A stretch of 64,000 nt of DNA from Methylacidiphilales bacterium (lineage in GTDB: Bacteria; Verrucomicrobiota; Verrucomicrobiia; Methylacidiphilales; UBA1321), in the NCBI GenBank assembly GCA_021272315.1, contig JAJSLI010000060.1:1-64000 (forward strand), written 5' to 3'. The notes under the pieces are model-generated. The model ran no database searches, had not been told where the DNA came from, and was given only the letters and a program-made list of their open reading frames with translations. How positions within the stretch are numbered: position 1 is the stretch's first letter; each line of letters begins with the position of its first letter. Below are positions 58,422 to 64,000 of this stretch, in pieces. The translations under genes and the position numbers were made by a program.

Positions 58422-59733
58422 GCGTCGAGGCGTTAAGCAGCGCCAGCCCAATCGCCAGCACGATCGCCGTGAAACCGATGTCCTGAATCAGGGCTGCGGG
58501 CCCGATTTTTTTCAGGAGGCCTCCATTCAAGTTGACGGCGAGACCGATAAGAAAACTCGTCGTGGTGCAAAGATTTCGCAGGGCAAAAAGTCGGCCGCGG
58601 CGCGCGTCGTCCACGTCGTTTTGAAGCCGCGCCTCGATGGGAATGAGAATGAACGCCGAGAGGACGCCGAGGAAGGCCGCGCCAGCCACGGCGGGCAGGT
58701 ACTCTGTGAGCCGGGAAAAGCCGACGAGCGCCAGCCCGAGCAGCACCAGGGCGAGATAGGGCAGCGCTTTGCTGCGGCTCCAGCGCTTCGACGTGCCACA
58801 GAGGCCGACGCCAAGGCCAAGACCCAGCCCGATCCCGGCCATTAGCAGACCAAAGGCAAGAGTTTTGATTTCGAAGACGGGCGGCTTGGGCGCAAACAGA
58901 CTGAAGACCCGAGCAAGAAAACCAGCCAGGGCACGGACGGAGGAGAGGTCGACCGTTACGACAATCTGCTGCAAAATGGTGATGAGGACCATCGCGCTGA
59001 TGAAAGAGAAGGCGGAATTGACCAGAAAAAGCGCACCTAGTTCCCGCTGTTCGCGCAACACGTTCCAGCCTCCGAGCAGACCGCGCCAAGTGCTGATTTC
59101 GCCGCCGGCGGCGGAGCCGCCGCGGACGGGCGAGAGATCGGCCTTGATGCGGTAAACGCACCAAGCCGAGATGAGAAACCCAAGCGCGTTAAAATAAAAA
59201 CTGCTGTGCGCCCCGAAGATCGAGACGACAAGGCTGGCGATGGGGATACCTATGAAATTGGCGATGACACCGATGAGCGAGATGAGCGCGTTGGCGGCGA
59301 CGAGCTGCCGCCCCGTGACGATCTGGGGCAGCGCGGCCTGCCGGGCGGGAATGAAAAGGCCGTTGAACGCACCCATGAAGAAGATGACCGTGAAAACGGC
59401 GAATACGTTGTGGGCGACGAACCACCAGTAGAGCAGCGAGAGGGTCATGACCGCGCGCGCGACATCGGACCAGAACATGACCCAGCGGCGAGAGAAGCGG
59501 TCAACGATCCAGCCGTAGAGCGGCGCCAGCAGCAGACCGGGCAGCATGGCGCAAAAGGTGACCTGCGCGCTGTCCTTGCCCGCGTCGATGCCCTGCTTGA
59601 TGCCGAGGATAACGTAGAGGATGGCGAACTGATAAAAGCGATCACCCAGACTGCTGATGATCTGGCCGTACCAGAGCCGGGCGAAATTCTTTTCCGCCAG
59701 GATGCCGAGGAAGGTGGCGGTGGCGGGCTTCAT
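58393..59733 (-). CDS. MFS transporter
   Basis: Twelve-TM-like ORF; FARLWYGQIISSLGDRFYQFAILYVI, GAFNGLFIPARQAALPQIVTGRQLVAANALISLIGVIANFIG. Confidence 0.9.
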   Translation of the reverse strand: MKPATATFLGILAEKNFARLWYGQIISSLGDRFYQFAILYVILGIKQGIDAGKDSAQVTFCAMLPGLLLAPLYGWIVDRFSRRWVMFWSDVARAVMTLSLLYWWFVAHNVFAVFTVIFFMGAFNGLFIPARQAALPQIVTGRQLVAANALISLIGVIANFIGIPIASLVVSIFGAHSSFYFNALGFLISAWCVYRIKADLSPVRGGSAAGGEISTWRGLLGGWNVLREQRELGALFLVNSAFSFISAMVLITILQQIVVTVDLSSVRALAGFLARVFSLFAPKPPVFEIKTLAFGLLMAGIGLGLGLGVGLCGTSKRWSRSKALPYLALVLLGLALVGFSRLTEYLPAVAGAAFLGVLSAFILIPIEARLQNDVDDARRGRLFALRNLCTTTSFLIGLAVNLNGGLLKKIGPAALIQDIGFTAIVLAIGLALLNASTLRSFWSTRR

Positions 59734-59802
59734 GCGAAGCCGCTAATACAGCATAATCGACGTGCAAAAGCCGCAGAATTTCGCACGCCGGACGAAAGAG
59801 GC

Positions 59803-60372
59803 TTACTGCCGCCGGGCGCTGATCAGCAGAATTTGCTGCGTGGGCGGGCCGTCACCCGGTCCCGCCAGCGCTTCCATCTTATCGAGCACGTCCATCCCCT
59901 TGATGATCTTGCCGAAGACGGCATACCCATCGGGGCTGAAGCCGCCCGGGTCCAATTTGCCTGTGCTGTTATCGACGAAGTTCAGGAAAAACTGCGACGT
60001 CGCGCTATCGGGATCGTTGGTGCGCGCCATCGAAATGGTGCCTCGAACATTATGCAGCCCGTTGGACGCCTCGTTCTTGATCGGTGCGTTGGTCGGCTTT
60101 TCCGTGCCGTCCGCTGTAAACCCGCCCCCCTGTGCGACAAAGCCGCGAACCACTCGGTGAAAAACCGTGCCGTCGTAGAATTTGCCATCGACATAAGCGA
60201 GGAAGTTGGCCGTGCTGATGGGCGCGTGGGTTGGGTCGAGTTGGATGTCGATTTCGCCCAAGTTGGTCTTAAGAATGACGACGGGATCGGCAGCCCTGGC
60301 CGGCTGGGCGTAAGCCAGGGAAAGGGCAAAAACGAAGAAAGCGACGAGAGGATAAAGAAAGGATCGGTTCAC
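59803..60372 (-). CDS. Cyclophilin-type peptidylprolyl isomerase, exported
   Basis: Signal peptide; VVILKTNLGEIDIQLDPTHAPISTANFLAYVDGKFYDGTVFHRVVRGFVAQGGGF...RGTISMARTNDPDSATSQFFLNFVDN. GTG start at 60372. Confidence 0.93.
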   Translation of the reverse strand: MNRSFLYPLVAFFVFALSLAYAQPARAADPVVILKTNLGEIDIQLDPTHAPISTANFLAYVDGKFYDGTVFHRVVRGFVAQGGGFTADGTEKPTNAPIKNEASNGLHNVRGTISMARTNDPDSATSQFFLNFVDNSTGKLDPGGFSPDGYAVFGKIIKGMDVLDKMEALAGPGDGPPTQQILLISARRQ

Positions 60373-60476
60373 GCTGCTTATTTCAGGGTACGGCAGGCCG
60401 ATGTCACGCGAAAATTGTCGCCTTGTTCGCTGCCATCGCTGGGCTAGCCGGAGAAACGACTGCCTGCGCAAGCACC

Positions 60477-61169
60477 TCAGGGAACGACGTCCACCGGCGT
60501 GCCGACGGAGACGTTGGAAAAGAGCAACTCCGCGAAGGCGTGCGGGAGTCGAATGCACCCATGCGAGGCGGGGTAACCGGGAAGGTAGCCTGCGTGGAGA
60601 CCGACTCCATCGTCGCGGATGCGGAGGTAATAGGGCATGTCGGCGGCATCATAGACGGTACCGGGCGGGGCTTTTTCCCCGACCTCGGCGTTGCCGTCGA
60701 CGATGTAGCCATTGGAATCAAGGAAATCACCGTAGAGATTGGATTTATGGTCGATGTCCTTGAGCAGGATGGTGTAATGGCCGGTCGGGGTATCGTGACC
60801 GGGCTTGCCGGTCGTGATGGGACTGACCCCGGCGATGTCATCATCCTGATAGACGTAAACTTTCTGCTCGCCGAGGCGGACTTCGATCCGCGTGATCGGT
60901 TTGTCGAGATCGGGTTTCCAAGTATAATCCCACAATTGGTAACGAACGCGGTCCTCAACGCTGTAGTTGCGCGTGATTGCGCCCTTGGAAGAGTAGGTGA
61001 CCGATCTGTGGATGTAGTGGGACGAATCGGATGAAGACGAAGTTGACGAGGAGTCGTTGTCCTGGGCGCGCAAGGCCGTCAGAAGAGCAAGAAACGCAAG
61101 GGCGACCAGGAGCCTGAGCCAGGATTTTTTGAGGCGCATGAGATTGAGTCTTACTAATCGGAGGGTCAT
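60477..61169 (-). CDS. L,D-transpeptidase (YkuD/ErfK)
   Basis: RIEVRLGEQKVYVYQDDDIAGVSPITTGKPGHDTPTGHYTILLKD...LHAGYLPGYPASHGCIRLPHAFAELLF: HGxxG...SHGCIRL catalytic motif. Confidence 0.92.
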   Translation of the reverse strand: MTLRLVRLNLMRLKKSWLRLLVALAFLALLTALRAQDNDSSSTSSSSDSSHYIHRSVTYSSKGAITRNYSVEDRVRYQLWDYTWKPDLDKPITRIEVRLGEQKVYVYQDDDIAGVSPITTGKPGHDTPTGHYTILLKDIDHKSNLYGDFLDSNGYIVDGNAEVGEKAPPGTVYDAADMPYYLRIRDDGVGLHAGYLPGYPASHGCIRLPHAFAELLFSNVSVGTPVDVVP

Positions 61170-61519
61170 GGGGTGATTGCTGTCGTTGTCTGGGAAGTTA
61201 TGAAGATCTTTCCTCACTGCAAGCTCTGTTCCAAAAAGGACTAGCTTGAACCAAGAGGAGAAGACCGGCAAACAAGCCGGGATTTATACCAAGTTTGAGG
61301 TAGTAATCCACAAGAAACGACGCTCTTGACAGATTATCCGGCAAGAGGCACGAAAAGCCGGAGAAGCCGGCACCCCATGAACTGAAAAACGTTTTTCTGC
61401 AGCGGCGCGCTGGCGACAGCGCTGGTTTTCAAGTTCTGGCTGATCGCCGGGATGAAAATCGAGGACCCCGAGGACGATCCGGAGAATTATATGAGCCAGA
61501 TCCCCTTTAACGCGGAACT

Positions 61520-61912
61520 CTAGTGGGGAGGAGGCGTTTCGCTTCGAAGATGATTCACTGAGGCGGCGATGCGGATGTGACCCCAAGCATACCCGCGTTG
61601 CAATTCGTGTGGGTCAGGCAGAATGCGCCCGGCACTCAGGTTAATGCGATGACGCGACTGCCAGCGGTCAAACTCGGTCTTCGTCACGCCGGCGAACTCG
61701 TGCGGCTGCAGAGAAAAATCACTGAAGCACCATTCTCGAATTTTCTGGAAAATTTGAGCATCACGCGCTCCGGACCGGCTCTCGACAATATGCTCGTAGA
61801 CTTCGAAGAGGGAGGAATCGCCGATACTGGGGGGAAGCGGGATCTTCTGGGCCGGGGCCAAACGGGGTTCTTCTGCGGGGGTTAAGGATCGGGGTTCAAT
61901 TTCGGTTGCCAT
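61520..61912 (-). CDS. Hypothetical protein
   Basis: MATEIEPRSLTPAEEPRLAPAQKIPLPPSIGDSSLFEVYEHIVESRSGARDAQIFQKIREWCFSDFSLQPHEFAGVTKTEFDRWQSRHRINLSAGRI. Confidence 0.5.
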   Translation of the reverse strand: MATEIEPRSLTPAEEPRLAPAQKIPLPPSIGDSSLFEVYEHIVESRSGARDAQIFQKIREWCFSDFSLQPHEFAGVTKTEFDRWQSRHRINLSAGRILPDPHELQRGYAWGHIRIAASVNHLRSETPPPH

Positions 61913-62063
61913 GTGTACCTCAATTAAGCTGGATGCGTGCCAAAATGTCATATGATTTTTTTTCCTAAAGCGATGGCCTTGCTATTAGATCGACAGGTTT
62001 TCAAATTTCACTGACAACAAAATCGCGGTGGACAGTCCCGGCGCATTTAACCTAAAACGCGGC

Positions 62064-62747
62064 ATGAAGATCAGCGTTCTCCAGCATGCGGCCAGCGAAG
62101 GCCCGGGCGAAATCGGCGCGTGGGCCGAACGGGGCGGTCACGCCGTGCGAGAACATCATCTGTATCGCGGAGACGCGCTGCCCGCCACCGATTCCTTCGA
62201 TCTTCTTGTTGTCATGGGCGGCGAAATGAACATTTACCAGTACCGCGATTATCCGTGGCTGAAACCGGAACGACAGCTTATCGAGGTGGCGCTGGCCGGC
62301 GGCAAACGGGTCATCGGCATCTGTCTCGGCGCACAACTCATCGCCGACGCACTCGGCGCGCGCGTGGCGCAGAACTTCGAGCACGAACTCGGCTGGTTTC
62401 CGGTCACCTTTTCGGGCGAGGGCCGCGCGGTCTATCCGGAACTGCCCGCCTCGGCCTCGGTACTCCACTGGCACGGCGACACGTTCGATCTGCCGCGCGG
62501 AGCAACGCGGCTGGCCTCGAGCCCGGCCTGTCTGGAGCAGGGCTTCGTAATCCCCGGAAAGTGTCTCGGGATGCAGTTTCACATCGAGGTTGATCCGCCG
62601 CTGGTAAAGCAATTCGTCACCAGTCAGGGAGACTGGCCGGCGGGGCCATGGGTACAAAAGCCCGAGGCGATCCTGCACGAAGCGTCCGCCCACTGCGAAA
62701 CGAACAAGCGCTTTCTTTGCGCGATGCTCGACCGGTTTTTACTATAG
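62064..62747 (+). CDS. Class I glutamine amidotransferase (GATase1, GuaA-like)
   Basis: FDLLVVMGGEMNIYQYRDYPWLKPERQLIEVALAGGKRVIGICLGAQLIADALGARV...LHWHGDTFDLPRGATRLASS...GMQFHIE: Cys-His-Glu triad. Confidence 0.9.
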   Translation: MKISVLQHAASEGPGEIGAWAERGGHAVREHHLYRGDALPATDSFDLLVVMGGEMNIYQYRDYPWLKPERQLIEVALAGGKRVIGICLGAQLIADALGARVAQNFEHELGWFPVTFSGEGRAVYPELPASASVLHWHGDTFDLPRGATRLASSPACLEQGFVIPGKCLGMQFHIEVDPPLVKQFVTSQGDWPAGPWVQKPEAILHEASAHCETNKRFLCAMLDRFLL

Positions 62748-62751
62748 CCAG

Positions 62752-63654
62752 TTAGCTCACCAGCATCGCCGCACCGAAGACGCCTGCGCTGTCGCCGAGG
62801 GCCGGCTTGAGCAGCGCGGCTTCGAAGCGCGAATTGAAAATCGAGGCGGATATCTTTTCCCTCATCTCTTTTGCGTAAAGCGCATCGATGTTGCCCACCC
62901 CACCGCCGAGGACGATGGCATGAGGGTCCAGCACGTCGATGATGATGCCAAGAGCCTGGGCGAGTTTGTCGGTCAGTCGCCCGATTGTCGCCGCGGCATG
63001 AGGATCATTCCCCGCCGCAGCCCGCTCCGCGATCTCCTTGAGCAACCGGCGCTGCCCGGCGCGCTCCGCGTAAAAACGCTCGAGCGCCGGTCCCGCCACC
63101 AGCGCCTCCAAGGTCCCGTGCGTACCATAATTCGACAGAGGACCTTCCGGGTCGAGAACGAGCTGGCCCCATTCTCCGGCGATGCCGTGGCAGCCTTCGA
63201 GCACTTTTCCGTCGACGACAATGCCGCCACCCACGCCGGTGCCGAGAATCACACCGAATACCGTCGGGTAGCCACGCGCCACGCCCATGGTCGCCTCGGC
63301 CAGCGCGAGGCAGTTCGCATCATTGGCGGTGACAAAATGAAGGCCGTGAACGGATTCGAGATCGGCCTTCAACCGGTGGCCGTTGAGACATTGCGTATTG
63401 GAATTTTTGATTTTGCCGGTCTGCGGATCGATGATGCCCGGCGTACCCATGCCCATTCGTTCCGGCACGGACAGTCCGGTCTCCCGGCTGATCTGGCGGC
63501 ATAGATCGGCGATCCGGGCGAGGATGTGGTCGTAGCCCTTTTCCGCCTCGGTCGGAATGCGACGCCGGCAGAGCGGCTTGTCGGGATGGCCGGGGTCGAG
63601 CACCACGCCTTCAATTTTGGTTCCGCCAAGATCGATCCCCCAACGATGGGCCAT
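62752..63654 (-). CDS. ROK-family sugar kinase
   Basis: GIDLGGTKIEGVVLDPG, VTANDANCLALAE, GVILGTGVGGGIVVDGKVLEGCHGIAGEWGQLVLDPEGPLSNYGTHGTLEALVAGPAL. Confidence 0.92.
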   Translation of the reverse strand: MAHRWGIDLGGTKIEGVVLDPGHPDKPLCRRRIPTEAEKGYDHILARIADLCRQISRETGLSVPERMGMGTPGIIDPQTGKIKNSNTQCLNGHRLKADLESVHGLHFVTANDANCLALAEATMGVARGYPTVFGVILGTGVGGGIVVDGKVLEGCHGIAGEWGQLVLDPEGPLSNYGTHGTLEALVAGPALERFYAERAGQRRLLKEIAERAAAGNDPHAAATIGRLTDKLAQALGIIIDVLDPHAIVLGGGVGNIDALYAKEMREKISASIFNSRFEAALLKPALGDSAGVFGAAMLVS

Positions 63655-63757
63655 AATAGTCCTGCGAATGGCAGCTATGCTTCGCCATGAGAGACGTTGC
63701 CTCGCACAGAGAGGCAGCCGTCAACTTCTTCAAGTAACTTGTCTGATACCATACTGG

Positions 63758-64000
63758 CTAAGCGGCTTCCTTGTCCTGCTTGCGGCGAATCAGCGGTGAC
63801 TTCTTGCCGTCGATGGCGGCGCGATTGATCGTGACTTCGAGGATGTCCTCGCGCGACGGCAGGTCGTACATCAGGTCGAGCATAATTTTTTCGAGGATGG
63901 CGCGCAGGGCGCGGGCGCCGGTGCCTTTGCGGGCAGCCTCCTGAGCAAGGGCGCGCAGGGCGTCCTTGGTAAAAGTCAGCCCGACGTTATCCATGGCAAA
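63758..64000 (-). CDS. clpX: ATP-dependent Clp protease ATP-binding subunit ClpX, C-terminal end (truncated by window)
   Basis: VGLTFTKDALRALAQEAARKGTGARALRAILEKIMLDLMYDLPSREDILEVTINRAAID; open beyond the window edge. Confidence 0.85.
   Translation of the reverse strand, partial: FAMDNVGLTFTKDALRALAQEAARKGTGARALRAILEKIMLDLMYDLPSREDILEVTINRAAIDGKKSPLIRRKQDKEAA

Overview
The window is a GC-rich bacterial chromosome segment, mostly ordinary housekeeping genes. The style suggests Verrucomicrobiota or a relative; that is inference from gene content and repeat style, not a database match. Recognisable blocks: hisG; a 34-aa COX24/bS22-like ORF missing from the ORF track; dacA-like; pyrB and hemB; a radical SAM HpnH; panB and folK; thrS-infC-rpmI-rplT; gluconokinase; a PIN-domain toxin-antitoxin pair; a PKHD dioxygenase, a secreted terpene-cyclase-fold protein and a TonB siderophore receptor; an AsmA-like protein; an iron-type ABC binding protein plus ATPase with no adjacent permease; a CheY-PAS protein; a phosphofructokinase with unusual active-site residues; tRNA-Leu(UAG); BamD-like/LptE-like; PilT; dnaE; an ECF sigma/membrane regulator module leading into an MdtABC/TolC-like RND operon; tatA; MFS; cyclophilin; L,D-transpeptidase; ROK kinase; and the 3' end of clpX. 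The most interesting non-coding structure is an array of six perfect or near-perfect hairpins at 28043-28266. It abuts a 35-nt interspersed repeat that recurs in inverted orientation at 16781-16815. A related family is bounded by GGTAGCC...GGCTACC and can fold as multi-arm junctions. The most interesting coding structure is the CnrYXH-like regulatory triad fused to an RND operon. I saw no CRISPR array, prophage, intact transposase or clearly new defence system. All family calls are from motif recognition by eye; no searches were run.
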